DNA of 64,000 nt from Apus apus (Eukaryota; Chordata; Aves; Apodiformes; Apodidae), in contig NC_067291.1 in the NCBI RefSeq assembly GCF_020740795.1, positions 11,908,780-11,972,779 of the forward strand. The letters are read 5' to 3'. Below, in pieces: positions 33,156 to 47,200 of this stretch. A program made the translations under genes and the position numbers. The number at the start of each line of letters is the position of its first letter. Positions within the stretch are counted from its first letter, which is position 1. The notes under the pieces are model-generated. The model was given only the letters and a program-made list of their open reading frames with translations, searched no databases and was not told the DNA's origin.

Positions 33156-36100
33156 TTGTTAGAGCAATGACTGCTAAATACTTAGGTAAGGTTCAGTTTG
33201 TTGATAGTGGTATTTTTTTTTAGACTTCTTTTGTGGCTTAATATGAATTTTAAATATTTGAACGCACATTTATTTTTCAATAATTAATACACTTGCAAAG
33301 TAGGTGAATAGGCTTGACTAGTGTGAGAATATTGTGCTGGCAAGTATAGGCATAGATGCAGAATCAGCATAGACAACAGAACAACTTCTGTAGTGTTTTA
33401 GTGTTTTTCTTTTTCTCTCATAGCCATTCTGCTCTCTAATTAATTAGAGTATTTTCCTAAATACCCATTGGGAACAAAATAAGGTATCACTGGACAGCCT
33501 TCAGCCTTTAAAACAGTTCAAGGAATCTGTACATATAATAGTAATGGTATTGCTCTGATGTATTAAAACATATCAATAAATACTTTACTAAGCAGCCTCT
33601 TTACAGACAGATGCTAGTGATTCATACATGTCCAGAGCTAATTAGGACAGATTTTCTACCAGCTTGGTAATGGTTGCCACAGTGGGTATGGAGGCTCTGT
33701 AAGAAAATTAGATTGCCCACTAGAAAGGTTAAAGGGCAGTTTCTGTTTCTGTGTCATTAGTTTTAGTGCACATAGATGAACATGTAACTGCACAAGTGAT
33801 CCTTCTGTGTAGTCCTACAGCACGTGTCCCTGTCTGCCTAATCAAATTAAGCAGGACAAATCAGCTTACAATGGTTTTTACCTGTGTTTGAGCAACAGCA
33901 TTCTATGAGTTGTCAATCAGTAAAAAAATGAAATTGTTTGTGACATTTCCAAGTGGGAAAGTAAACAACAGATTTGGTTTGATAAAACATCAACTATAGA
34001 AAATATACCTGATGGAAAAATTTTGTAAGTGACACTGATAAGGTTCTGTCTTAGGCTGTCCTAGTTTACCTGAAGGAAAAGTTTCCAATTTGTTGTAGTT
34101 TTTTTTCTGTATTTGTAATGACACACAGACTATATGTGGGAAAGTGGTAACTTTGTTCCTCTTACTGCAAGATATTTGATACACAGTATCACTTTTTGGA
34201 AGTTATTTCCTGGTGACCTCACTTTTGTTTGGGGAATTCAATTTTGTTGTCTTTTTCAACTGTTAACACTTTCTTATTCTTTTCTCTGGTTTTGCTGCAA
34301 TTTCCTACATTAATTATTAATCTTCTGCCTTCATAACCATATTATCACTAGTATTTCTATCTATGATCTATCATGTATTTGTTCCAGTTTTGTCCTTCTT
34401 TTAATTCCTTTCTGTTTACTCCTTGCTTAAGTTCTTCTGTTTCCATGTTGTGCATCTTTAGACTCTCATGAAGTGACACACAAGTCATAGTGTGAGATGC
34501 AGGTCACCTACTTTTCTTGCTTTTCCCCAGTGACCCATTACAGTGAGGACTATAATTGTCCTGCTGACCTTTGTCTGTTGCTCATGACTTGCAACATAAC
34601 AGATTTCCTCAGAGACTGTTTATTCACCAAACATTGACTCTTTCACATAGCACTCAATAACATTTTCTTTTTAATAATCACAGAAGTAAGGGCCATCACA
34701 GACTGAGGAAAACAGATCATTGTCACTGTTGCATGAGAAGAAAATGGCAGACAAGTCCAGGAATTCAAATCAGGCATATTCATAGTCCTCAGTGGGGCTG
34801 AATTTATTTGCAAACTAGGAAAAAAATCTGTTAAAGAGCATGTGATTATGTGTAAATAAACTGAAACTATTTTACTTCTGCAATGAATTTTAAATTTTGC
34901 TCTGTCTGCATTTAATCTTCCTCTGTACACGTTAATATTTTCTAATTATGCCCACAATGAGCACCTAAATCCTTCTGAAAAGATAAGCTGCACGACCACA
35001 AAATGATGACATTAAGTGTCTTATAAATTTATCTCAAAACGTCTGTTCTAACCTTTTAGTTAAGGCTATGAACACTGGACTACAACAGTGTGTATGTCAT
35101 CTGAATCATGATGTATTTGGTCTGGAAAGTTGTGAAATTCCATGTATTTGCTTCTACTGTACAGGATCATAAATATGCAAATGAGCCACAAGTTGTTTCG
35201 CTTGAGAGCACAGAGGAATTTGAGAGATAAGAAAGGCCAAAGATTTATTCAAATACTAGAAACACTGATTATTTGTATATACTGTACTGGATAATGCTAG
35301 ATTCATTTGAACACAAACTGAGGGGAGGACAGTAGTTGTCTTTTGTAATGTTAGGTCTATACAGAAGTATAACTTTTTTCCTTTTAAACCACAAGAATTT
35401 TTTTCTACTTTCTGTATTGGTGGAGCTGTTGCCAAAGCCCAAGGCAAGGATCAACATGGAACGCAACGGGTTCCATAACACCACAGAGTCAGACACGGTG
35501 CTGTAGTTGAACTTTATGCCTTTATACTAATAGAGGCTTTACTCTTTACAAGGTATAACGGTCCTGAAGTGTGACAGTGCATGATTGCTCTCTACCCCAG
35601 AGAGCTTGTTATTTCAGGGTAAACAAGCACCCCGTACAAATACAATGCAGGGCCAAAGAATGATTACCCTGTGTCAGGGTTCTCATGACACTTATATACA
35701 GGAAATTTAACATTTTCCTTTCATTAGTCAATCAGGTGCAGCTTTGTTACTGATAACTTTGAGGCCTCAAACAAAAATTCTGTTTCTGCATGGGGCCTCA
35801 GTAGGATACTTCCAGTTTTGGTATTCATTAGACATAATTCTGATTTATGAGCCAAATGTTGTTCTGCACTGCTTCAATGGATTTTAAATTTGTAGTTTAG
35901 CCAAACATATTTTTCCTGGATAGTATAGGCTTTTTGTTGTGATGAAAGAATGGTCTCCATTGTGATCAGATTTGCTTAGCTGAACTTCTTTTGAGAGAAT
36001 ACGTATATACAAGTGGAACCTGCTGAATAATTGTTTATACCTGCATTTTGAGATGAAGATAGAGAAGTGTGTTTTTTCTCTTTTAGATGTGAAGTTTTTA

Positions 36101-37990
36101 TATTAATGTTCATTGAGAGACTGAAATCTGGTGGTTATCATGTGATTGAACAGAGGGGTTTGTTTACCAGACCAGATATTTATATTTGTCAGTTTTGCCT
36201 TAGCTATATTTTGTGGGATATTTTTTCTCTGCCTGCACTGAGTGTAAGATACAAATTTTTTTTCCTTACAATTGAACGTAAATCAATGACAAAATATTTA
36301 ATGGCTGTGTTTGGTAGTGAAGACACATGGTCTTAAGTCAGTATAAAACAAAGGATAAGACCATCATATTTCTAACCAGCTTCCTTGTGAGAGACCATGC
36401 CAGCTGTACAGATGGACGAGATCATGATTATGTGTTCAATGAAATAATAAGTGCAAATGTCCATATTTCACAATTTTATGAACAGTAAGGGCTTTACAGT
36501 TGTCATATTTAATGTCATTTAAATGATGCATATTTTAGAGACCAGCAAAAGGAAAGCATTTCTGTAATAAAAAAAACATTGCTAGGAACAAGAGACAAAC
36601 ACAGGAATTCTGCATGTGAGCTTTGAGTGTTAAGAGCATCCCTGTAGTTTCCTGTTCAAAAACCTTACCCCAGCTCTGCCAAGCTAATGTAGCATGAATG
36701 GGAATTAGAAGACTGTGTGGTAAAACTGCTAATAAGGTAGTACCTAAAGGTCTTGACACTGGACCCCAGGGGTTGTGCAAACAATGTGTAATAGACAAAG
36801 AAAATAGTTCCTGTCTTGAGTTATAATCAAGTCAGAAAAGACAGAGTGAGCAGAAGGAAAATTAAATGTTTCCTTAGAGAATGGTGGTTTCTTTTAAACT
36901 TGAATGGCCAGTTAGTTCTTGGGGAATTGTTGACAAACATCTTCAGGGATGAAATTTAGGCATCCAGAACCTGTAAGTTTATGGTCTTTAAGGTGCATAT
37001 TGGAAGAGGAGTCTGCCATGGAGCTGTAGGTGCTGTGAATTCTGGGTTGTTTTCCAGCAGATCTTGCCTGGGCACCTGTGTTTCATGCAGTCTTTGCTTG
37101 GCTCAGCAGAAGAGGTTATGGAAATTTCCAACAGAAGTAAAAATCCCAAAGCTTCCATGTTCATTGGAAGGCTAGAGAGTAAAGAGAGAAGAGGCTGTGG
37201 AGTGAGGCTGAAGTGGAGAATTTGAATAAATTGGATAAAGGAGCCAAGAAATCAGTATTCAATGTGAATGAGCATCACATAAGAAGATGCCCTGTTAAAA
37301 GCTTTCCAAAATCCTGCTGAATTTTGTGATCTATTGCTAATACCAGTGCTAGGAACATAACCTGAGCTATTTTGTCTAAATATGCCCATCTGGAAAACAA
37401 GTTAATAGCCCACTCTGTAGCTTTTGATTCAAGGACTCAAGGGAATCCTTCAGTATTGGGGGTAAATTTGAGTAGTGATATTCTACACAGGTACATGGTG
37501 CAAATTGTGTACATTCCTACCTAGATGGTAGGTGTTTAGGGCCAGCTTTGTCCTGTAGTTGTGAACATGGTTTGATTTTGTTCTTGTAGTACTACCAGCC
37601 ATAGGTTTGGGGCAGGAAAATTGATTTTCTGCATCAGTGGATTTAATGGCTGAATTCTGGCTTCAAAACTGCTTGTGTTCAGGTCTGAAGTACACTCTGA
37701 CTGCTCCAATGTATCTTTTTTGAAGGTAACATATTGCAGATGTGTAATTGAAGTCGTCGTTAGAGGACTATGTGGCTGTTTAAGTAACTGTAGTCATTGA
37801 AATGGACAGAAAGTGAAGCTTCCCAGAAAGCTGATAGATTTTCAGCTGACCTGCATGAGCAAAGATCAGGTCCTTAGCAGTATTCTGGTACACGTGGTAA
37901 TGTGGAGACTGGAAAGAGCAGCTTGGCCCAGCTGTCAGGGTGGACCTGCAAGCAGAGCAGTCTGTGAGGCTGACATCGGCACGGACCTGG
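33156..37990. other. Intergenic, nothing recognised
   Basis: AT-rich DNA between the lamin promoter and the ADAMTSL3 CpG island. The short open frames resemble no family I know. Confidence 0.6.
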
Positions 37991-37994
37991 CAGC

Positions 37995-38151
37995 GCCGGT
38001 GCCGGTCTCCGGGAGCCGCCGGTGCCGGTCTCCGGGAGCCGCCGGTGCCGGTCTCCGGGAGCCGCCGGTGCCGGTCTCCGGGAGCCGCCGGTGCCGGTCT
38101 CCGGGAGCCGCCGGTGCCGGTCTCCGGGAGCCGCCGGTGCCGGTCTCCGGG
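37995..38151. repeat. 23-bp GC-rich minisatellite, ~6.8 copies
   Basis: A 23-base unit beginning gccggtgccggtctccggg and ending agcc is repeated at 37,995, 38,018, 38,041, 38,064, 38,087, 38,110 and 38,133 (the last is 19 bases). I see no mismatch between copies. Because 23 is not a multiple of three, it opens frames in every register, so those ORFs are artefacts. Confidence 0.95.
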
Positions 38152-38649
38152 CCGGGCCTCCCGCGGCTCCTCTGTCGCTGCTTTCAGCAGAGGGCACTCT
38201 GTTCCTAACCATGGAGGAGCCGCTTCCCCGTGCTGGTGAGAAACCGAAACAGATTGGAAAAGTTTCCAGCGCAACATATTTGAACAAACTCTTCATCGGT
38301 TATGTTTAGTTCACTGCAGCATATTTTTAACTTCAGTGGCAGCGATAATAGCCCTTTTTCTGCGTGTTGCTCTTAGCGGACTCGACGAAAGCCTGGGACA
38401 TCAGTGGAAGCCGTAGCGCAAAGGTAGAAGATTTTAGTGTTGCTGTTTAGCAGCCCAAAGCTCAGAGGGAGAACGAGAGCAAAGCTGCCGTATGAGACAT
38501 ACTTGTCAGATTTACAGTAGAAGACCTAAAAATATCGTAGAGGGCAGCAAGATTAAGGACCTCCTCGGTGTGTGAGCAGATTTGCAGCTGTATTGTGAGA
38601 GTTACTTGGAGATGAGACACGGGATGGTTGTGGTTTTGGAAGCTGCTTT

Positions 38650-39470
38650 ACATCAGATTTGGGGGCTGACTTCACGGTAGCCTTTGCCCCTCGGGGGAAG
38701 ACGAACCACTTGGTCTCGGGCTGCCGGGGTCTCGGCCGCCGGCACCGGAACGCGGCCAGTGCCTCCGCAGCCGGGGAAGGGGAGCCGGGCGCTCTTGGCC
38801 GCCCGCCCGCTTGTGCTGGCCAGGGAGGCAGAAGCTGCGCGGGGGGTGCGGGGCGGCGGCGACGGAGCGGGCGCCGGGACGGGTCGGGCCGCAGGTGGAG
38901 GCGCCCGGGCGCCTCAGGCCGGGGCCGGGCGGGCGGGGGCGGCCCGCTGCCAGCAGCCTGTAGGACCTTGGCTAACGTGCGGCGGTGGGCTGGAGCCCGG
39001 CGTGAGGGAGGGGCCGCCGCTGGTGATGCAGGATGCTGTATCCCCGGTGCCGTGACAGGCAAGGCTCGCCCCTGCCCTGCGAGCGGGAAGGAGGCGCCGG
39101 CAGAGCCGGACCCGCTCCCCGCCTCCCTGCTTCCCCATCCCGTTGCGCGCTCCACGCCGAGCCGGGAGACGCGGCACCGCACCAGGTGGGTGAGCTCGGT
39201 GGCCGCGCCGGGGGAGAGGAGCCCTACGGCAGCTTCCCCGATCCGCTTTCCTCCGCGGGTTCCCAGGAGGGAGGCGGCGACGGCGGCCGAGCCCCGCAGG
39301 CGGCTCCCCCAGACCGGCCGCTCGGGTTCAGCGGGAGCGGGGGTGGCCGCGGTGCTGGGCGAGGGTCGTTGGAGAGGGAGGGTTGATTGTCAAGCCCTTG
39401 GGGAGACGGGCACCCACACCTGTGAAGTACCGGAGAACGAAGTGGGGCGGGGAGAAAAAAGTCTTCCTTC
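38650..39470 (+). promoter_or_regulatory. ADAMTSL3: CpG island, probable ADAMTSL3 promoter and 5' non-coding exon
   Basis: Very CpG-dense sequence with many GC boxes, 1-1.8 kb upstream of the signal-peptide exon. A donor-like CACCAG|gtgggt lies at 39,186 and could end a non-coding exon 1, which would splice to 40,410. The transcription start cannot be placed. A 277-codon open frame here is attributed to GC content. Confidence 0.55.
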
Positions 39471-40409
39471 TCTTGTTGCCGTAGTTGATTGAAAATTTTG
39501 AATGACAAACGCATCCAGGAGTGCTGCAGGTTTCGTGGAAATACTTAATTTTATTTTTTTTGACGGGAATAAATCACTCATTTCCATAAGGAATCTTAAT
39601 CATATTTAGTTGACAGGTGCAAGAACTGTTTGGATAGATGGTTTTCCTTTGGGATATCTGACCTTTTAGAAAGGAGTACATTTTTGAAGCAGAGATTTTC
39701 ATTCACTTTGGGGCTTTGCAAAACAGTGGGGTAGTGGCTGGGAGGAGGGGGGGAGGCTGTTTGTGTTTGCATGCATGTGTATTGGGGGTGCCTGGAACTT
39801 GAAATGAATAGTCCAAGGCAAAAATATACACTGACACTAGGAATTAACAATTAGCAGCATTATTACATGATTTTTGCTTGTTGGCAATTTTAAATTGAAG
39901 GTTTTAGTAAAAGTGACTGACAGTTTTTGCTTTTCTCTGCCCTGATCAATTAGTGTCTGAGCTGTTATGATCAGAGCTTTCAAGGGTACTGCAAATGACT
40001 GCTGAAGGTCCCAGGGCTGGGCTCTCAGCATTGAGTGGGTGAAAGTGCTGGAACAGTACAGCAGAAATCCTGTGCTCTTTACCTTCTGGAGATCAAGATG
40101 GGAGGGGTTCCCAAATTGATAAATTGACCTATACTCAGGAGATAATCAAACTTGCCCGTTATTACCAGCATTCCCAAACTTTTAATTTTCCCCCGTTTTT
40201 GTTCCCTAATTGGAACTACCTCACCCTGCAGGCTGTGCTCATGGCATGCACGGCACGTCTGCTCCTCTGGCCAGCACAAAACTCCGGTGTTTGCATTGCA
40301 TTTCTTCCAAAGGCTGGTTCCATGCCTTTGACCAGTTTGCTTTAGTCATTGAAATTCTGGCAAAGCCTGCTTGATTTTATTTGTAACTTGAAACAATTTC
40401 TCTTTGCAG

Positions 40410-40501
40410 AGCCCCAAAGCACAAGGATGGCCAGCCCTAAAGCCACAGGGCTCTTCTGGGAGATCACTTGGCTTGCTATTGCTATCTATGCTCATCTCCA
40501 G
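40410..40501 (+). other. ADAMTSL3: Exon with start codon (5'UTR tail plus coding)
   Basis: The acceptor acaatttctctttgcag ends at 40,409. Seventeen untranslated bases precede the ATG, and the donor CAG|gtaggt follows 40,501. Confidence 0.75.
40427..40501 (+). CDS. ADAMTSL3: ADAMTSL3 first coding exon (signal peptide), 3' part outside window
   Basis: Twenty-five codons, MASPKATGLFWEITWLAIAI then YAHLQ, ending in phase 0 at gtaggt. The ATG has A at -3 and G at +4. The peptide has a short polar start and a hydrophobic core like a secretory signal. I recall that human ADAMTSL3 also starts MAS and that its first coding exon encodes about 23 signal-peptide residues. The assignment rests on this, on the strand and on the known neighbour SH3GL3; signal peptides diverge fast, so sequence similarity alone is weak. 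ADAMTSL3 is a secreted, matrix-bound thrombospondin-repeat glycoprotein without protease activity. All its folded domains lie beyond the window. Confidence 0.65.
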
Positions 40502-41209
40502 GTAGGTAATAAACTTGTTGCTATTTTCATGCTTGGTCCTTTAACAGATGATCTTACTACACACTTCGAGTTACTGTTTTTTAAACAGAAAATTACTGAA
40601 GAAACTGCACTATAACCAAAACACTCCCAATGAGAAGGTTTTCCTTTCACTGCACTGAATTTCAAAGACATCCGTGTGGGAAATTAATAGTCTTTCTCTT
40701 CCTAGTAATACTGTACCTGACTTTTCCAAATGGAAGCAAAGGGAGATCTTGCCAGATGTGTATTGCCATGGGTCTTTCTAGGCAACACAGCTGCTCTTTG
40801 CCCCCAGGAGGTTTAGCACCTGATAAATGTTAAGAATACTGCAAGTGACAAGGGTTATATAAATACCTGGGTAGAAACATCTAAAGCATTGGAAGTCAGT
40901 GTCAGGGGGAAAGTGGTCCAAAATGGTCTTTGCTTCAAGTGTTCAATGAATACAGGAACCATGGAGGAAAACCATAGCTGCCAACTGATGTATTGCCTGA
41001 CACATAAGCCTAATCAGTTCCAAGAAGTGAGTATTTCAAGAAATATGGTGTGCTGGCATGCAGCAGAGATGTTGTTTTAGTATGTCATTCTCTATACTGA
41101 TAGTTCCCACAGCACAAAATGTATCAACGATTCTTCAGTCTTAAATACACCCAAATCCAGAAATGCTTAGAAAAAGACAGCTAAATAAACTGGAGATTTT
41201 TTTAAAAAT

Positions 41210-41229
41210 CTATTTATTTAAATAAATAG
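41210..41229. repeat. 20-bp perfect palindrome
   Basis: CTATTTATTTAAATAAATAG equals its own reverse complement. AT-rich; probably chance or a small cruciform. Confidence 0.9.
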
Positions 41230-44200
41230 CATGATTTTTGAAATATTGTAGTAGTTTTTGACAGGAAAGCAAAAAGTTTAAATAAAATCAGTGATACTGT
41301 GTTCTGTGATAGTTGTGTGCTGTTAGTACTATTGCAATGCTGAGAAATGGTGGTTTCAAACTGGAGCCTGGTGTACAGGGCATTACGTAAACATACATCC
41401 TGACTAACTTTCAATAGAAGGAAAATACAGCAGACAAAGGAAAATTCAAAAGCAGTATGAAGAACTGAGGAGACTGTACTAGACAGCTGAGTAAGCTATG
41501 AGTGATTTAGGTTGGACTTTCTGGTTTAAGGTAGTGAGACCAGGGCTCCAACCCATGCTCAGCAGTACTGCTGAGTGCACTGTGTGCTGGGAGCCATGTG
41601 TCAGCTACCTGTTAATGAACATCTCCTCTATCTGTATTATGGTTGCAGCTAGTAATGAAAGTACACTAGTTACTTGAGTCAAGACTCACCATAAAAGTAA
41701 AAATTATTAGATTTCTATTAATCATGCAGTTAACTGCAGTGTATTCAGTGTATATCCAAGCAGACATGGCAACACTGGGATCTGCTTTTTGCTTGCGTGT
41801 TTCTTATGCAAGAACAAAAATGTTACTGGTTTGCCATCTGTTCAGCTTGTATTTTGTGTGTAAGCAGTTGAGTGATGCTGTAATAACCAGCCCTATAAAT
41901 GCTCAAAGTAGTATGCAAAGCTCACTTAATAGCTTTGTTCAATATGAGAATAGAAGTCCAGAGAAGGAAAATGTCAACTTCATGTTTGGGGCATTTTGGT
42001 TATGAAGAGACCTTTTTTCTTTTACAATATATTTCTTGGATTTTTTCTTTCATATTTTTCTTATTGTAGAACTGGAACCAGGGGCATAGTTTCCTCTTCT
42101 CCACAAATGGCTTGGCATAGCTTCATTTGTCTCTAAGAAAAAAACCCCAAACACATTGTAGTAATCAATAGGCTATTGTGAGTAGCTCTATGAACATTTC
42201 TATCCAGGTCAAATTTTTTGGTCTTGTTTGTCCTGTAAAATACTCTAATCGATTTAGTATATTCGAGTCATTAGCCCTGAATCCAAATCTTGTAGGAGCC
42301 CCTTCTGCTCCTAAGTTTTAGGTATTTTATCATAATTTTAGACACATTAAAGGTATTTTATATTGCTTAACATAACATTTTTGGTATCCAATAACCATTA
42401 ATTCTTTAATTGGTTGCTTGGGGCCATGCTATATGGACCACACACAGTCGTTCTACCATAATATTCTACCATAGCTTCCACTTGTGTTGGTTTTGGCTAT
42501 TAAAGTGCTTATGTCTGGAGCTAATCAATTAGAAACAATTGGATGCTGGGCAAGGTCACAAGTCTATGTCATGTCACTTACGTGCAATTGATTAATTTCA
42601 TCCTGCTTGAGGCAGGTAGAGAATAAAATAATGACCATTGAAAAAGAATGTGGTAGAAATGTGGTAGGAATGTAAGGCAAAGAAAACTCAAACATGAGAA
42701 GTTGTGAAAAAAAGGTAGCTGTTACTGAGAAGAAATGAAATTTAACTTTGGTTATAGGAGCTCTTCTGATTCCTCATAACACAGTAACATGCACAGCATG
42801 GTGTTTAGCTGGACTTCAGACTGAACTCTGCCCTTACAGATATGCAACTATTTTGTCAAGAGCAGATTAGTGGCTTCACTAGTAGGTAAGTTAAATTTCA
42901 TAGGATAACTCACTGAATAGCTGACCACTGCAGAGCTGTATGTTCATCTGATCTGTCACAAGCAGGGGCATAAACTTGATTGAAGAGGAGATCACTTCCA
43001 GACTAGCCTTGGCTGTGTTCTTTTGCACACACACAGTCTGTTTTCTCTGATATGTGCCAATATAAATGAAATAAACGAAACTGCATTAGTCTAAAGCCAA
43101 TGGTAATCTAGGCAAATGATATCTATGTGTTTTTCTTTAAAGCAAAAAAAAAACTGCCATCAAATGGTAGCAGCAAAATGGAATAATTTATTATTTTGAA
43201 ATATTTAAATGATGAATCTATCAAAATAATTTACTGTATTCCACTGGCTATGTGTATTTGTGAACATTAACTAGATCCATGGCCTTGAATTTAAGTATTC
43301 ATGTGTATTTATTGCTAAGTATGGTGTAAAAAGCACCACATTTCTTGCATGATAGCAGATGAGCTATCAATACTAGAGGCTTGAGAGAGTTAAGCTAATA
43401 AATTAGAAGTGTTCAAGTCCAATTTTGCTGGTTTTAAGTTCTCTTGAGTATATATGGCTCCATGTTGGTAATTGAAAAGACAGGATGTTCAGCCTGATAA
43501 CTCACTCTTTCTTAACCTTGTGATAACATTTTATTACATCATTCAGCTAGATGCTGTTATATTTATTATGAAATATATGCAAGGCTGTATATCTGTATAC
43601 TCTTACTAACAGATTAATGGCAGCAGATGGCTAACAGATTCATATAGACAAATATATATCATCAAGAATTTTACATATGGAATCGGTTTAGATTTATTCT
43701 CTGGTATGTTGTTTTCAAATCAGGAATATGCTGACATTTTCTTAGGTTCCTCCCATCCTAGTTAAACCCTCTACAAGTCAGTCCATTTCACCTCCAAAGA
43801 CCATGGGGTTGCTAATATCTGAGGAGGGAATAACAGCAAACACTATATTTGGATATTAAAGAAGCTTTAGCTCTGGATTTATATGGAAGGGAAAGATTCA
43901 TAGGTCACATATTCATTGAATAAACTTTTGGTTGCTCCCATGATTTATGGTTCAGCAATCCCTGCCTGCATTATGTTTTTTTCTATCTGTGATATTTTGG
44001 ATGTAAAGGATATACATGCTGAAAACATTATCTTATTCAAAATGATTCTGCCATAACAAATCTTCCCAAAACTACCAACATAGCAAATGTCTTTAAGGTT
44101 GAGTTTTGCAAGGCCAAAAATCTGATGTCCATTATATGACATAGTGGACTTGGAGACATCTTTGTGGAAAACCTTTGGAATATTGTTTTACAGTCACTGG

Positions 44201-47200
44201 ATGTGTTGCACACTGATATTAAGAAAATAGATTATGTTCTACATGCCATACAATAGTAATGATTCTTAAATCTCCAGTAACTTCAATAAAAAATATCAGG
44301 ATGAGATTTGCAAGTTCAGAGTTAAGTCTGAAGCAGTTTCACTTTTATGTAGGCAAGTTGCAATTCTGCACCATCTGGAGTTTTGCCATCAGCCTCAACA
44401 GGTCTGTGTTTTGAAGTGGTTCCTAGTTTGAAGATTGAAATGCCTCTACTACAGACCAATAACACTTCTGAGACTCTAGAAGTGTTCTAACTTTAAACAT
44501 TCATTGTTATTGACAAGGTTGTAACTCAGTGCAGCATTACCAGAAAACTTGTGTCAGTTTCTAAACTTGCTTCAAATTTATGACTAATAATGATCACTCA
44601 GCCAGTACTCATAGGATCTGAACTGCTGTTACCCCCAATTTACAATCCAAGAGATTTGAATTGCCAGAAAAATTATGAAGAATGTCCTGTGACTTGAGAC
44701 ACAAGCTATGTATGAATACTTATTTTACAAAATGTACTCATAAAAAATTTAAGTCAGCTATTGGAGATGAACAAGAGCACACATGATACTGGTGAAGGAG
44801 TCCTTTTACTGTCTCATTTATTTGTTTTCATTTTCTTAGTAAATATTTTTATTGTAGTGAGTTATGCTTGCAGTGATACAATTTAGGAAAATCAGCTCAA
44901 GCACAGTCCAAACCTGTTCATTCGGATGTGAAAAAGGTGGTTTAATCTCCATATCCAGCCAGGTTTCAAATTCTGTATCTACATCTTCAGACATGGGTAT
45001 GAGCTCTCTCTGTGATGATCATTTATGTTGAGTTCACACTAAAAACTGAGCAGAGATTCTCTAATCAGTTTTGTGTGTAGCTGCAAATTGCTGGTTCCAA
45101 AATGAGGTAGCCAAAGATCAAACACTTCTAGAGGACCCTCATCTCTAGGAATAATCTCTTGCAACAGCCAGTGGCTTCTATTTTATCTTGAAAAAACAGC
45201 GAAGAAACTAAGGAGTAGCTCTAGGATAATCTTTGGTTTTAGCAGATACTTGAATGCTTAATCAATGATAATTACTAATTCAGATCTTCTTGGTGCAGCT
45301 GGATCCTTCATATTCCTTGCCAAATTGGGGCATAAACGACATAGGGTGGCAGTTTCACACGCTGCACCAAATGCCTTTGCACACAGAAAATGGAGGTGAT
45401 TAATTATACTGATATTAAAGCCCTTTACTATTAATTTGGAAATAATAATTTGGCAATCCAAAATAATGAGTTTTTCTTCCAAAGAATGTACATTTTAAGA
45501 CCAGAGTCCTTGCTATTTGTTTTACTCTTAGAACCTGTAGGGTTCACATATTTGTGTCTTTATCTGCAATTTTGGACTTGAAGCTTTTCTTAAAATAGTT
45601 CTCCATGCTCACCTGAATTCAGGGCCTGGGGTTTAAGTAAACATCAACTATAAAGTGACTTTCCATTAAGTAGTAAAATACATTTGTTTTGTTGATAGTG
45701 GAAGCAGATTTAGAATTGTGCCTCTTCACTTGTTTGTATTGTAAGGCTATGCAAGAAATCTTTGAGCATGAGTTATATCATACTGTGCAAATGTTGTACT
45801 TTTCAGTCACTGTGTTGTTAAGGTTTTAGATATTTGATAATACTGAAGATAAAGTCTTGTGGCTGCTTGCAGTCCAACACAGCCTTACTCCAACAATTCC
45901 AGTGTAATTGCTATTATGCAAAATCTCTGTAAAACAGAGGGAGCTTGTGCATGGTGAAAGAGTGGGTTTGTTTTTGAAGTACAGTTTGCTAGTGAGCACA
46001 GCATTCCAGAAGAGACACTGAATATAGCCATGGCAACTCTGCAGAGACCACTAAGACCTACGTAGGAACTGTATAGTGCTGCAGTTCTGATATGCCCTCT
46101 GCACACACTTTGTCACTGATAAAGAAGTAATTCCTTTGGGTTTTGAAAGCATGTATATAGCTTTCTTTCCCATAAGAGGAGAACTTTTCTTGAGATTAGC
46201 TGAAGTATGTACACTGTCAAGGGCTCTTGAACTTAAGGGTCATAGTTTCAAAATGGCCTCACTCCAGCTTCTAGGAGGATGTACAGTTCTACAAACTCAC
46301 TTTTTGGTGACTGTCAGCTAGGCAAGGATCCTAAACTTAACGCAGATATAGCAGCATTTTCAGAAGGGTCTATGTGATGGAGAGGCTTTGTTTGGTGATT
46401 TTTCAGTAAGATTTGAAATATAAGTTAAACACAAATGCTGCTAAGTACTTAGCTGTACTACTAGGTATTTAGCTGGATTTTTTGAAACAAGTGACAATGT
46501 AAATTTCAAATAATCCAATGGGAACCACTAGGTACCTTGGACACTTTCAAAAGTCTGGTTAAGCATCTATTATCTCATTTAGCTGATTAAACCAAAACTT
46601 TCACCCTTAAAACTCTCTTGAAAGAATAGGTTTCTGGGTGTGTAAATTCTAGTACCCCGGTGTGTAGATATTTGATATTACTTGAGAAGTGCAAGTACAA
46701 GTCTCACGTTTTTATAAAGGGAGGGCAGTTTTTGAAAACGTGGCTTAATATATCCCTTCCAGACAGCATATTACATAAATTGTTTAGGAACAATGTTATT
46801 TCTGTTTCTAATTTTATATTTATTAGATTTAACATCATTATGGAGAGAAAATGAAAACAGTATTCTCAGTCTGTTTTGAGAAATGTGGTTTCCAAGAATT
46901 GTCAGTTTGTCATGCTTCTGGATCCACTAGAAACACAGTGAATGCAAGTCAGCTCAACTGAATTGTAAAACAATATTAAAAATGCATTTAGGATTGCAAT
47001 TACTAGATAGTTGTTGTATGCTAACTGTTGTCATTTGTGTCACGGTGGGAGGTCACAACTGAGTAATGATGCTGTTTCGTAGCATTAAGTAAGTGGAGCA
47101 TTTGTTTATATGTGGAAACATGTATTTATTTATGTAATGTTTTTTCTGTCATCAGGTGCTTTGCCAAAAATTGAAGCTGCTTAAAATTTATAGGAAAGTC

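Noticed and set aside
35400-35700. Block with unusual composition and a sharp left edge, considered as an LTR remnant
   Set aside because: No paired ends, target duplication or primer site seen.
37780-38309. Repeat proteins on both strands with a 23-residue period
   Set aside because: They are produced by the 23-bp minisatellite read in all frames; not genes.
38659-39492. 277-codon open frame in the CpG island
   Set aside because: Arg/Gly/Ala/Pro-rich translation typical of GC-rich non-coding DNA; overlapping long frames occur on both strands.
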